This document shows positions 8,780 through 15,926 of a stretch of DNA of 22,596 nt, piece after piece (position 1 is the stretch's first letter; every line of letters begins with the position of its first letter). The position numbers were made by a program, and so were the translations under genes. The notes under the pieces were generated by a model. The model worked only from the letters and a program-made list of their open reading frames with translations. It had not been told where the DNA came from and did no database searches. The stretch is from the NCBI GenBank assembly GCA_937936675.1, contig CALDDL010000361.1:1-22596 (forward strand). The letters run 5' to 3'. This DNA is from an uncultured bacterium (lineage in GTDB: Bacteria > Bacteroidota > Ignavibacteria > Ignavibacteriales > Melioribacteraceae).

Positions 8780-9217
8780 TTATTCTTTAATTTCTGATGA
8801 ATTGTCAATTTGTGATTCTTTTGTGAAAAGCTTCTTGAGATTGATAGCTTTTGGTTCAGGACGAGCCCATTGAATATCTCCTTTACGAAATTCGTAAGCC
8901 ATACCTAGCGTTAGGATTAATAGGAAAATTAATCCAACTAGGAAACCATAGACTCCATATTCCTTATAAGATAAAGCCCAAGGGAATAGAAGGACTACTT
9001 CCACATCAAAGATAAGGAATATAAGGGCGATTACATAAAAGCGAATATTAAACTTTACCCAAGGAGATCCTACAGGATCTTCACCGCATTCATAAATAGA
9101 TAGTTTTTCTTTTGTAGGGCGTTTAGGTCTAATCAATTTAGCAACAAAAAGTGCTACAACCACAAATATTGCTGCTAATAAGATGAAGACAAAAATCTTA
9201 CCAAATTCTGTTAGCAT
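8780..9217 (-). CDS. nuoA: NADH-quinone oxidoreductase subunit A
   Basis: 145 residues, three membrane helices. It carries the NuoA signature in the loop after the first helix, YECGEDPVGSPWVKFNIRFY, with the conserved cysteine of the ECG turn, followed by the DVEVVLLFPWA helix with its conserved acidic residues. NuoA contacts NuoH and NuoJ near the quinone chamber. It is the first nuo gene and follows cydB by 81 bp. That gap contains TTGACT (minus strand, at 9264-9269), resembling a -35 box, but no convincing -10 box at the right distance. The nuo genes may therefore be transcribed partly from upstream of cydA. No Shine-Dalgarno is visible before the ATG. Confidence 0.95.
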   Translation of the reverse strand: MLTEFGKIFVFILLAAIFVVVALFVAKLIRPKRPTKEKLSIYECGEDPVGSPWVKFNIRFYVIALIFLIFDVEVVLLFPWALSYKEYGVYGFLVGLIFLLILTLGMAYEFRKGDIQWARPEPKAINLKKLFTKESQIDNSSEIKE

Positions 9218-9298
9218 TTTAAACCGAAATAATTTTGGAAAAATTAATATATACTAATGTTATAGTCAAGAAAATCAGATATAAAGATACAATATTTT

Positions 9299-10327
9299 TT
9301 AATAACTCATTGGAGTTAATTTTACTTTTCCTCTAAAAACCCAGTAAATACTGATAGTATAAGCTAAAACAAACGGTATTCCTATAATTGCTATCGTAAG
9401 CATAATACCCAAAGTTTTTTGTGATGAAGCCGCATTATATATAGTTAGCGAGTATTCGGGATTAGGATTAGAGATAACTATATCTGGAAATAAACCAAGA
9501 GCGAATAAAGCTAAAAGTGCCGCAATTGATGCACAAGAAGAGAGGAATGCAAGAAAATATTTTTTTAAATGTATTTCTCTCGGGATATTAGCGATAGCAA
9601 GCATATTGAGAACTGCAACAATAAATAGTAAAGGAGCTGATTTAAAATGTTCAGTCATGTGAGGAACATAGATAAGAGTGAACATAGTAGTAGTAACATA
9701 AGTGATAACAAAGAAAATAATAGTATTATTAATCCATTTAGTTACTCTTTCTTGAAGATGACCTTCGGTTTTCATTGCGAGATATATTGAGCCGTGCATC
9801 ATAAAAAGGGCGACTGTCGTAATTCCAACCAAAATAGCATAGGGATTAAGAAGTCCTAGGAAAGTGCCTTGAAATTCTTTATCGGCTCCTAGCGGTATTC
9901 CTTGAATTATATTACCGAGTGCGATTCCCATCAAAAGAGCAATCAATATACTTGAAACCGAGAAGGCGACATCCCAACTTTTGCGCCACCAAGCCATCGG
10001 TTGTTTGCTTCTGAATTCAATAGCTACGGCACGAAAGATAAGGACGAATAATAGGAGCATAAAGGCGGTATAAAAACCGGAGAAGACAGTAGCATAGACA
10101 TGCGGGAAAGCGGCAAAGAGAGCACCTCCGCCTGTTACAAGCCAGACTTCATTTCCATCCCAAACCGGTCCGATGGAATTTATTAAAAGTCTTCTATCCT
10201 CATCTTCATTGACGAAAAGATGAAGCGAACCAACTCCTAGATCGAATCCATCTAGAATGGCATATCCTGCTAATAAAACTCCGATAAGAATAAACCAAAT
10301 TGTGTTTAAGTCAAATGTAAATTCCAT
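9299..10327 (-). CDS. cydB: Cytochrome bd quinol oxidase subunit II
   Basis: 342 residues, about eight or nine membrane helices. The first helix carries GYAILDGFDLGVG, the family hallmark with the conserved aspartates near residues 25-29, and IGPVWDGNEVWLVTGGGALFAAFP follows, a second highly conserved block. CydB is the structural partner of CydA in the terminal oxidase that reduces oxygen to water with quinol, without pumping protons. It starts 4 bp after the cydA stop with an AGGAG ribosome site about 10 bp before the ATG. No cydX-like small ORF fits in the 81 bp after it. Confidence 0.96.
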   Translation of the reverse strand: MEFTFDLNTIWFILIGVLLAGYAILDGFDLGVGSLHLFVNEDEDRRLLINSIGPVWDGNEVWLVTGGGALFAAFPHVYATVFSGFYTAFMLLLFVLIFRAVAIEFRSKQPMAWWRKSWDVAFSVSSILIALLMGIALGNIIQGIPLGADKEFQGTFLGLLNPYAILVGITTVALFMMHGSIYLAMKTEGHLQERVTKWINNTIIFFVITYVTTTMFTLIYVPHMTEHFKSAPLLFIVAVLNMLAIANIPREIHLKKYFLAFLSSCASIAALLALFALGLFPDIVISNPNPEYSLTIYNAASSQKTLGIMLTIAIIGIPFVLAYTISIYWVFRGKVKLTPMSY

Positions 10328-10331
10328 TTTC

Positions 10332-11714
10332 TTATTCTCCTATGTTTCTATCTAGAACGGTTTTTTGATGCTCATATTCTGAGGGTATAGTTTCAGGGTC
10401 TTCAGGTCCATGTTGAATCTTTTCATTCAATAGATATATAAATAGAATAAACAAGAGCAAATAAATTAGTCCGAATAGAATTAAAGAAAAAACAATTTGG
10501 CTGCTTTCGACAGCTTTAGAAAGAGCTTCAGAGGTTCGAAGCAAATTATAAACTATCCAAGGTTGTCTCCCCACTTCAGCCGAGATCCAGCCAAGTTGAT
10601 TGGCTAATTGCGGACCGAGCACAGAAAATACTAAAACATATAAAAACCATTTATGATCGAACAGTTTCTTTCGCCACCAGAGGAAGATAGAAAAAAGCGA
10701 AATAGCTATGAGTGTAAAACCAATTGCAACCATTAAATGATAAGATTGAAAAACAATATTAACGGGTGGAATATCATTTTTATTAAAAGCATTCAATCCT
10801 GTAACCGGTTTGTGAGAATCACCATATATAAGATAGCTAAGCAAACCGGGGATAGCCACTCCAAATTTTACTTCTTGATTTTTTTGATTAACCCATCCGA
10901 ATAGATAAAGGGGAGCTGCTGCCGATGAATCAAAATGAGCTTCAAATGCGGCAAGTTTTGCCGGTTGAGTTTTTGAAATTCCAACAGCACTTTGATGTCC
11001 GGAAAATAATTGGAATAAAGATGCGAAAGTAGCGACAATAAGAGCAATCTTAATAGAATTTTTTGCAAAATCGATATGACGTTTTTTTAATAAGTAATAT
11101 GCGCTAACGCTTATTACGAGGAAAGCACCTGCAAGCCAGGCACCCGATAAAGTATGCGAAAGACGTTCCATTGATGATGGATTAAATACCATAGCCCAAA
11201 AATCTGTAATCTCAGCTCGAGCATTTAGTCCTTCGCCAACGATATGATAACCAGCGGGAGTTTGCTGCCATGAATTAGCAACTACAATCCATACTGCACT
11301 CATCATAGCTCCGAGAGCAACCATTATAGTAGAAAAGAAATGGACTCTAGGAGAAACCTTTTCCCAACCGAAAACAAGGATTGCAAGGAAACCGGATTCG
11401 AGGAAGAAGGCAAAAATTCCTTCTGCTGCAAGTGCACTTCCGAAAACATCACCTACGAATCGGGAGTATGTTGCCCAGTTTGTTCCGAACTCGAATTCCA
11501 TTACTATTCCAGTTGCAACTCCTAAGGCAAAAGTTAGTGCGAAAATTTTTACCCAGAATTTTGTCATTTTTTCAAAAAGTGGATTTTTTGTTTTGAGATA
11601 CATACCTTCCATAATTACAAGGATTACACCGAGACCGATACTAAGAGGGGGATAGATATAATGGAAACCTATTGTAAATGCGAATTGAAGACGTGCCAAT
11701 ATTTCTGTGGACAT
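10332..11714 (-). CDS. cydA: Cytochrome bd quinol oxidase subunit I (short Q-loop form)
   Basis: 460 residues from the chosen start. Heme ligands can be placed by family alignment: His18 in ARLQFAFTIGFHY, His187 in RLSHTLSGAW and Met328 in SYHLMVAIG. Glu99 and Glu107 of the oxygen-site helix are present, as are the quinol-binding residues of the N-terminal Q-loop (QPAKLAAFEA, Lys253 and Glu258) and GRQPW at 382-386. The protein is shorter than E. coli CydA (522), which indicates the form with a short Q-loop. The reading frame extends two codons upstream to a GTG at 11720, but a GGAG at 11723-11720 lies 5 bp before the ATG at 11714 and would abut the GTG, so the ATG is the better start. cydB follows after 4 bp. 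Confidence 0.95.
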   Translation of the reverse strand: MSTEILARLQFAFTIGFHYIYPPLSIGLGVILVIMEGMYLKTKNPLFEKMTKFWVKIFALTFALGVATGIVMEFEFGTNWATYSRFVGDVFGSALAAEGIFAFFLESGFLAILVFGWEKVSPRVHFFSTIMVALGAMMSAVWIVVANSWQQTPAGYHIVGEGLNARAEITDFWAMVFNPSSMERLSHTLSGAWLAGAFLVISVSAYYLLKKRHIDFAKNSIKIALIVATFASLFQLFSGHQSAVGISKTQPAKLAAFEAHFDSSAAAPLYLFGWVNQKNQEVKFGVAIPGLLSYLIYGDSHKPVTGLNAFNKNDIPPVNIVFQSYHLMVAIGFTLIAISLFSIFLWWRKKLFDHKWFLYVLVFSVLGPQLANQLGWISAEVGRQPWIVYNLLRTSEALSKAVESSQIVFSLILFGLIYLLLFILFIYLLNEKIQHGPEDPETIPSEYEHQKTVLDRNIGE

Positions 11715-11719
11715 TTTCA

Positions 11720-11723
11720 CTCC
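11720..11723 (-). promoter_or_regulatory. Shine-Dalgarno (GGAG) that decides the cydA start
   Basis: GGAG on the minus strand lies 5 bp before the ATG at 11714-11712. It overlaps or touches the in-frame GTG at 11720-11718, which therefore cannot use it. This favours the ATG as the true cydA start. Confidence 0.6.
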
Positions 11724-11760
11724 AAATTAATTTATTACTGTAAGAATTGAACAATTTTTG

Positions 11761-11768
11761 TAAATTTG
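11761..11768 (+). promoter_or_regulatory. Possible -7 promoter box (TAnnTTTG type) for the SPOR-domain gene
   Basis: TAAATTTG matches the TAnnTTTG -7 consensus known from Bacteroidota, 28 bp before the ATG at 11797. No good TTTG -33 box is found at the expected distance (the bases there read ACTG), and such octamers are frequent by chance in AT-rich DNA. The 82-bp divergent gap between cydA and this gene must hold promoters for both directions; this is the only candidate I can name. Confidence 0.25.
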
Positions 11769-11796
11769 AAAATCAATCTATTAAGATAAAGAATTA

Positions 11797-12957
11797 ATGA
11801 GAAAATTAAATATTGTTTTTATTCTAGCTCTTCTTTTTGCCGGTAATATTTATGGGCAAAAATGGTTGAAAGTTTTCGAAGACGAAAGACAGATTGCAAA
11901 TATCGACACCTCTTCGATTAAACAATATGAGAATCAAATCTCTTTATTGAGTATTATAATTTATAAAACTCCACAACAAATAAGTAATATAAACGAAGAA
12001 GTTAAAAGTGTAAAATCACAATTACTATTTAATTCATTCTTGAGGAAGTATAATGTAATTGGAGTATTATATTATAATGATAAGAATAAAATTGTAGGAG
12101 AATCAAACCTTCCATCGTTCTCTTTGAATAATGAAAATTTATCAGTGCCGATAGAGAACTCGGTTATAATGAGTGAGATATATAATAAGTGTGTTGATAT
12201 ACTTGGAGGCAGCTTAACGAAAGTAAAAATCTTAAAAGAGCCGGCAACTGATATTGCAAAAAAGGATTCTACAAAAAAAGAAAATGATAAAAAAGTTGCT
12301 AGCGGAATTGATAAATCAAAAAACGAAGCACCAAAAAACGAACTTTCAAAAAATGCAGCTGGGAGTAATGATTCTACGAAAAATAATGAATCTAAAAATA
12401 GCGTTTCGGAACAGGGAATAAATGCTGATAATAGTAACGTATTAGAGCCGGTAGTATTTTCTGAATTAAGCAAGGATTTGGTAAAGACAATTGAAGATAA
12501 ATCAAGTCCGGAAGAAATCCTCAAGAAAAACGTAGAGAACAATAAAGAGAAATTTCCTGAAATTAGTGTAGAAAAAAATTCAGATGAAACTCCGAAAGTA
12601 ATAAATGAGAAAATGAACATTGCTATTAATAATGAATCGCAGCAATTACCAAAAACAAAACTACCCGATATAAAAATAGCACCTGCAAAGAAAAGTAATT
12701 CAAATGAGTATCAAGTCGAAAACGAGACAAATCCGGAAGGTGTAATATTCACCGATGGAAATTTATATTGCTTTCAAATTTCGAGTTGGAAGAATAAAGC
12801 TACCGCAGAAAGTGAAGCCGATAAACTTAAGGCTGCCGGACACAAAGCTTATGTTCAGGAAGCATATATAGATGCACGCAGAGGAACTTGGTATAGAGTA
12901 AGAATAGGTTTTTTCAATACACTTCAAGAAGCAAAAGATTACCAAAACAATTTGTAA
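11797..12957 (+). CDS. Secreted SPOR-domain protein with N-terminal domain and K/N/E-rich linker
   Basis: 386 residues. Residues 1-20 form a signal peptide ending IYG-Q. Residues about 21-135 (starting KWLKVFEDERQIANIDTSSI) form a compact alpha/beta region of the kind seen at the start of surface-adhesin/protein-E-like secreted proteins: a short strand, then 'DTSSI', then a segment about the residue changes over time; that resemblance is weak. Residues about 150-310 are low-complexity and charged, rich in Lys, Asn, Glu and Ser, with small repeats such as DSTK at 157-160 and 192-195. Residues about 322-386 are a SPOR domain (YCFQISSWKNKATAESEADKL, then GTWYRVRIGFF), which binds denuded glycan strands of peptidoglycan. 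The protein probably sits in the periplasm at division or remodelling sites. The gene is divergent from cydA; an inverted repeat follows it. Confidence 0.8.
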   Translation: MRKLNIVFILALLFAGNIYGQKWLKVFEDERQIANIDTSSIKQYENQISLLSIIIYKTPQQISNINEEVKSVKSQLLFNSFLRKYNVIGVLYYNDKNKIVGESNLPSFSLNNENLSVPIENSVIMSEIYNKCVDILGGSLTKVKILKEPATDIAKKDSTKKENDKKVASGIDKSKNEAPKNELSKNAAGSNDSTKNNESKNSVSEQGINADNSNVLEPVVFSELSKDLVKTIEDKSSPEEILKKNVENNKEKFPEISVEKNSDETPKVINEKMNIAINNESQQLPKTKLPDIKIAPAKKSNSNEYQVENETNPEGVIFTDGNLYCFQISSWKNKATAESEADKLKAAGHKAYVQEAYIDARRGTWYRVRIGFFNTLQEAKDYQNNL

Positions 12958-12973
12958 GAAAAATTTCTTAGGT

Positions 12974-13000
12974 CATTAATAAATGTATGGATTATTAATG
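12974..13000. repeat. 9-bp perfect inverted repeat between the SPOR gene and msrB
   Basis: CATTAATAA (12974-12982) and TTATTAATG (12992-13000) are exact reverse complements around a 9-bp spacer. The stem is purely AT apart from its end pair and there is no following T-run, so it is a poor intrinsic terminator. It could be an operator for msrB, whose first ATG is 23 bp further on, or chance in AT-rich DNA. Confidence 0.35.
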
Positions 13001-13023
13001 GACATTTTGTCATATTATCAATT

Positions 13024-13521
13024 ATGAAAAAAATATTATTATTTATAGCGATAATTACGGGATGCACACAGCCGGAAATTAATCATCAAAAAGATGAGGT
13101 AAGAATTATGGAAAAAATCGAAAAGACCGATGCCGAATGGAAGGAGCAATTAACACCAAAGCAATATGAAGTAACACGTCAAAAGGGTACTGAGAGACCG
13201 TTCACGGGAGAGTATTGGAATAATTTTGAAGACGGTAAATATAGATGTATAGGATGCGGAGAAGTTTTATTTACTTCTGATACAAAATTCGATGCAGGAT
13301 GCGGATGGCCTAGTTTTTCCGCTGCTGAAAATGATAGTATGATTGAAGAAAAAATTGACAGAAGTCATTTTATGGAACGTACAGAAGTAATCTGCAAAAA
13401 ATGTGGAGCTCATCTTGGGCATTTATTTGATGATGGACCGCAGCCGACAGGATTAAGGTATTGTATAAATTCAGCATCTTTAAAATTTGAGAAAAGTGAA
13501 AAGAAAAATGATTCTAAATAG
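13024..13521 (+). CDS. msrB: Peptide-methionine (R)-S-oxide reductase, lipoprotein form with possible internal start
   Basis: 165 residues. MsrB reduces the R-epimer of methionine sulfoxide in oxidised proteins. The zinc cysteines are two CxxC pairs, Cys75/Cys78 (CIGCGEVLF) and Cys124/Cys127 (CKKCGAHLGH). GCGWPSF at 92-98 and the catalytic Cys147 in RYCINSASLKF complete the active site. The first 28 residues form a lipoprotein signal: MKKILLFIAIITGC, with lipobox ITGC and lipid-bearing Cys14. A second in-frame ATG at 13108 (Met29) has a strong GAGG ribosome site, whereas the first ATG has none. From Met29 the protein would be a normal-sized 137-residue cytosolic MsrB. The 3' end overlaps the convergent EamA gene by 8 bp. 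Confidence 0.93.
   Translation: MKKILLFIAIITGCTQPEINHQKDEVRIMEKIEKTDAEWKEQLTPKQYEVTRQKGTERPFTGEYWNNFEDGKYRCIGCGEVLFTSDTKFDAGCGWPSFSAAENDSMIEEKIDRSHFMERTEVICKKCGAHLGHLFDDGPQPTGLRYCINSASLKFEKSEKKNDSK
13096..13110 (+). promoter_or_regulatory. Ribosome site and internal ATG inside msrB (second start)
   Basis: GAGG at 13096-13099 lies 8 bp before the in-frame ATG at 13108-13110. It is the best Shine-Dalgarno in the neighbourhood, while the upstream ATG at 13024 is preceded by AT-rich bases without one. The spacing and frame would give a second product lacking the lipoprotein signal. Confidence 0.55.
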
Positions 13522-14428
13522 GTTTAGAATGTTTAGATAGCTTCACTCCGCTTACTTTAATAATGCTTATAAGCAAAATAATTACGCCAAACCATTGAAC
13601 CAATGAAAGAATATTTTTATGAATAAAATATTCGAGAATTACGGCGGTAAGTGGAAAAGCGAGTTCACAGATAGTGGCTACCGATGCTGAAATTCTCTTA
13701 AGACCATAGTAATAAAAAACGATTGCAACTCCGCCTGTTGTCAAAGCAATAATTAAAAATATTATCCATTGATGAAAGTTAATTTGTGATACTGAATTAA
13801 AATCATTTGCAAATAAATTAATTATAAGCATTAAAATAGCAGTGATTGAGAAGCGAAGGTAAGTTCCTGTTTCATAAGAGACGTTTTTAAGTGCTCGTTT
13901 CGAAAGGACGGTGGAGGAGCCGAAACTAGCCGCTGCAATAATGGATAGACCGGCAGCAAGAACTGTTTTATCACCGGTTGTTAAAATAGGAAGTTTAAGA
14001 CCGAACGTCATTAAATAAGCTCCAAGAATAGCGAGGGATGCCCAAAAGAAAAATTCTTTAGGAAGTCTTTCTTTGAGGAAAAGGGCTGCGAAAGTAAGAG
14101 CAAAAACCGGTTGAAGTTTTTGGATTAATATAACGACAGAAAGGTTGACAAAATTTACATAAAATAGTGCTTTGGTTATAGCCATAGTTCCAATAGCACC
14201 GCCGAGAAGACCAACGCCAATAAAAGCGAGCCAATCTTTCAATTCCAATTGCTTAATTGATTTTAGTCTTAAAACTAAAATAGGTGTAAGGAGAATTGCA
14301 GCGATAGTAGTTTCGATTAATACTACTAAAGGCACAGGTAAATTGTATAGAGCGGGACGAAGAATAATTCCATCAATACCCCAAAGCGAAGCAGCGATGA
14401 TTACAAAAACCGGTGCGAATTTATTCAT
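13514..14428 (-). CDS. EamA-family (DMT superfamily) permease
   Basis: 304 residues with about ten membrane helices in two EamA repeats (about 6-135 and 155-290), the standard layout and length of 10-TMS drug/metabolite transporters of the RhaT/YdcZ/RarD type. Visible family features are the N-terminal FVIIAASLWGIDGIILRP helix, with its small residues and Trp-Gly, and the repeat-closing helix with LQPVFALTFAALFLKERL (the xxxxLxERL end typical of EamA). The substrate cannot be told; relatives export amino acids, nucleosides or other metabolites. The ATG at 14428 has AAGGA 8 bp upstream. The gene is divergent from the sulfurtransferase gene and overlaps msrB by 8 bp at the 3' end. Confidence 0.88.
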   Translation of the reverse strand: MNKFAPVFVIIAASLWGIDGIILRPALYNLPVPLVVLIETTIAAILLTPILVLRLKSIKQLELKDWLAFIGVGLLGGAIGTMAITKALFYVNFVNLSVVILIQKLQPVFALTFAALFLKERLPKEFFFWASLAILGAYLMTFGLKLPILTTGDKTVLAAGLSIIAAASFGSSTVLSKRALKNVSYETGTYLRFSITAILMLIINLFANDFNSVSQINFHQWIIFLIIALTTGGVAIVFYYYGLKRISASVATICELAFPLTAVILEYFIHKNILSLVQWFGVIILLISIIKVSGVKLSKHSKPI

Positions 14429-14620
14429 TAATAATTCCTTTATGCAAAGTAAAATAGAGGGAAATTGATTAAATAGCTGAATGCAAAAATAAATAAAAAG
14501 ACGAGTTTATTGAAATGAAATCTATCGCTGAACGAAAAATCTAAGGCAATTTAAAAAGATTAATAGTATTTTATTTCTGATTAAGAATAATATATAAATG
14601 CAATAGGAAAGGAATTAAGA

Positions 14621-15484
14621 ATGAAAAAGATAAAAGAAAGAGGTTATTTCAATCCTGATGTATTAGTAACAACGGATTGGGTAGATGAAAATTTGGATAA
14701 TAAAGAGATTAGAATAGTTGAATCAAATGAAGATCCGTTACTTTATTCCAAGGGTCATATTCCCGGAGCGGTTCAAATCGATTGGACAAATGATTTAAAT
14801 CATCAAGTCGTCCGAGATTATATAGGCAGGGATGAATTTGAAAAACTTATGATTAAAAATGGAATTACAAATAATACTATAGTAATATTTTACGGTGATA
14901 AAAGTAATTGGTGGGCATCTTATGCTTTTTGGGTATTTCAATTATTCGGTCATACAAAAGCTAAACTCATGGATGGAGGAAGATTAAAATGGGAAAAAGA
15001 GGGGAGAAAACTAACGAGAGATATCCCGCATTATCCTGAAACTCAATATAAAGCAAAGCCGAGAAATGATGCAGATTTTAGAGCATTCAGAGAAGATGTA
15101 GTTGCACATATAAAACATGGGTTGCCTTTAATAGATGTAAGAAGTCCCGAAGAATTTTCAGGTCAAAGGCTTCACATGCCCGATTATCCAAATGAAGGAG
15201 CATTAAGAGGAGGGCATATACCCGGAGCTATCAATATTCCATGGGCTAAAGCTATTAATCCTGAAGACGGCACTTTTAAGGACGCCGATCAATTAAAGGA
15301 ATTATATATTACCGAGAATAATCTAAATGAAAATGATGAATTGGTTGCATACTGTCGGATTGGTGAACGAAGCAGTCATTCATGGTTTGTTTTGAAATAT
15401 TTGCTTGGTTTCAATAATATCAAAAATTATGATGGAAGCTGGACTGAATGGGGAAATTCGGTAGGTCTTCCTATTCAAAAATGA
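14621..15484 (+). CDS. Sulfurtransferase with two rhodanese domains (thiosulfate/3-mercaptopyruvate type)
   Basis: 287 residues, the usual length for the SseA/TST family. The N-terminal rhodanese domain (about 12-130) is inactive in this family and keeps structural motifs such as SKGHIPGAVQIDW. The C-terminal domain (about 150-285) holds IDVRSPEEFSG, RGGHIPGAINIPWAKA and the active-site loop with Cys245 in CRIGERSSHSW. A CRxGxRS-type loop is closer to thiosulfate sulfurtransferase than to mercaptopyruvate sulfurtransferase (CGTGVT-like). The enzyme moves a sulfane sulfur onto Cys245 and then to an acceptor. An AAGGA site precedes the ATG. A SufE-like acceptor gene begins 4 bp after the stop, so the two are likely one operon. 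Confidence 0.92.
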   Translation: MKKIKERGYFNPDVLVTTDWVDENLDNKEIRIVESNEDPLLYSKGHIPGAVQIDWTNDLNHQVVRDYIGRDEFEKLMIKNGITNNTIVIFYGDKSNWWASYAFWVFQLFGHTKAKLMDGGRLKWEKEGRKLTRDIPHYPETQYKAKPRNDADFRAFREDVVAHIKHGLPLIDVRSPEEFSGQRLHMPDYPNEGALRGGHIPGAINIPWAKAINPEDGTFKDADQLKELYITENNLNENDELVAYCRIGERSSHSWFVLKYLLGFNNIKNYDGSWTEWGNSVGLPIQK

Positions 15485-15488
15485 GTTA

Positions 15489-15926
15489 ATGATGATTGGT
15501 AAACTAGATAAAATTGTTTCATTTTTTGAATCGATGGATAATCAAGAGAAGATAAATTATTTGATTGATTATTCGGATAGATTTAAGGAAGTGCCTGATT
15601 CTATTGCCTCGAAGCCATATCCGAAAGAAAAGAAAGTGGAATATTGCGAATCGGGAGTTTACGTATGGACAGTCATAAATCCAGACGGAACTCCTAAATT
15701 TTATTTTCATATTGAGAATCCACACGGTGTTTCAGCGATGGCACTCTGTTCAATTCTAGATGAAGGATTAGAAGGGGCAACAATTGACGATATATTGAAT
15801 TTAGATACGGAGATTGTTTATAGAATATTTGGGCACAATTTATCGATGGGAAAAAATCTCGGGCTTATAGGAATTATACAAATGATAATTCGGCAGGTTA
15901 AGCAATTGACTCTCGATTCTTATTAA
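15489..15926 (+). CDS. sufE: SufE-like sulfur acceptor protein
   Basis: 145 residues, SufE/CsdE family length and fold. The sulfur-accepting cysteine is Cys53 in VEYCESGVYVWT, corresponding to GCQSQVW in E. coli SufE (Cys51); the usual Trp is Tyr at the aligned place. The rest aligns in order: the glycine-bounded loop, IENPHGVSAMALCSILDEGLEG, then the LSMGKNLGLIGIIQMI helix equivalent to LTPSRSQGLEAMIRAI. SufE normally receives persulfide sulfur from the cysteine desulfurase SufS and feeds Fe-S cluster assembly. Here its neighbour is a rhodanese and no sufS or sufBCD is in the window. Two adjacent ATGs occur at 15489 and 15492. The 3' end overlaps the convergent MATE gene by 29 bp. Confidence 0.88.
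   Translation: MMIGKLDKIVSFFESMDNQEKINYLIDYSDRFKEVPDSIASKPYPKEKKVEYCESGVYVWTVINPDGTPKFYFHIENPHGVSAMALCSILDEGLEGATIDDILNLDTEIVYRIFGHNLSMGKNLGLIGIIQMIIRQVKQLTLDSY

Noticed and set aside
9242..9269. Promoter for nuoA in the cydB-nuoA gap (TTGACT at 9264-9269 on the minus strand)
   Set aside because: No -10 box at 16-18 bp. The nearest AT-rich candidates give a 12- or 14-bp spacing, and the one at 17 bp (TAATTT) matches only three of six bases.
11718..11720. GTG as an alternative cydA start two codons upstream
   Set aside because: The only ribosome site (GGAG) would overlap the GTG; it is correctly spaced for the ATG at 11714, and the family N-terminus fits the ATG.
11766..11776. FNR-like palindrome TTGAAAATCAA between cydA and the SPOR gene, attractive because cyd genes are often oxygen-regulated
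   Set aside because: The arms TTGA and TCAA are separated by 3 bp, whereas an FNR/CRP-type site needs TTGA-N6-TCAA. In AT-rich DNA such an 8-base symmetry is expected by chance.
12072..12620. 182-codon open frame on the minus strand opposite the SPOR-domain gene
   Set aside because: It is rich in Phe, Ser and Leu because it is antisense to a Lys/Glu/Asn-rich linker, lacks any ribosome site or domain, and the plus-strand gene has a signal peptide and SPOR domain.
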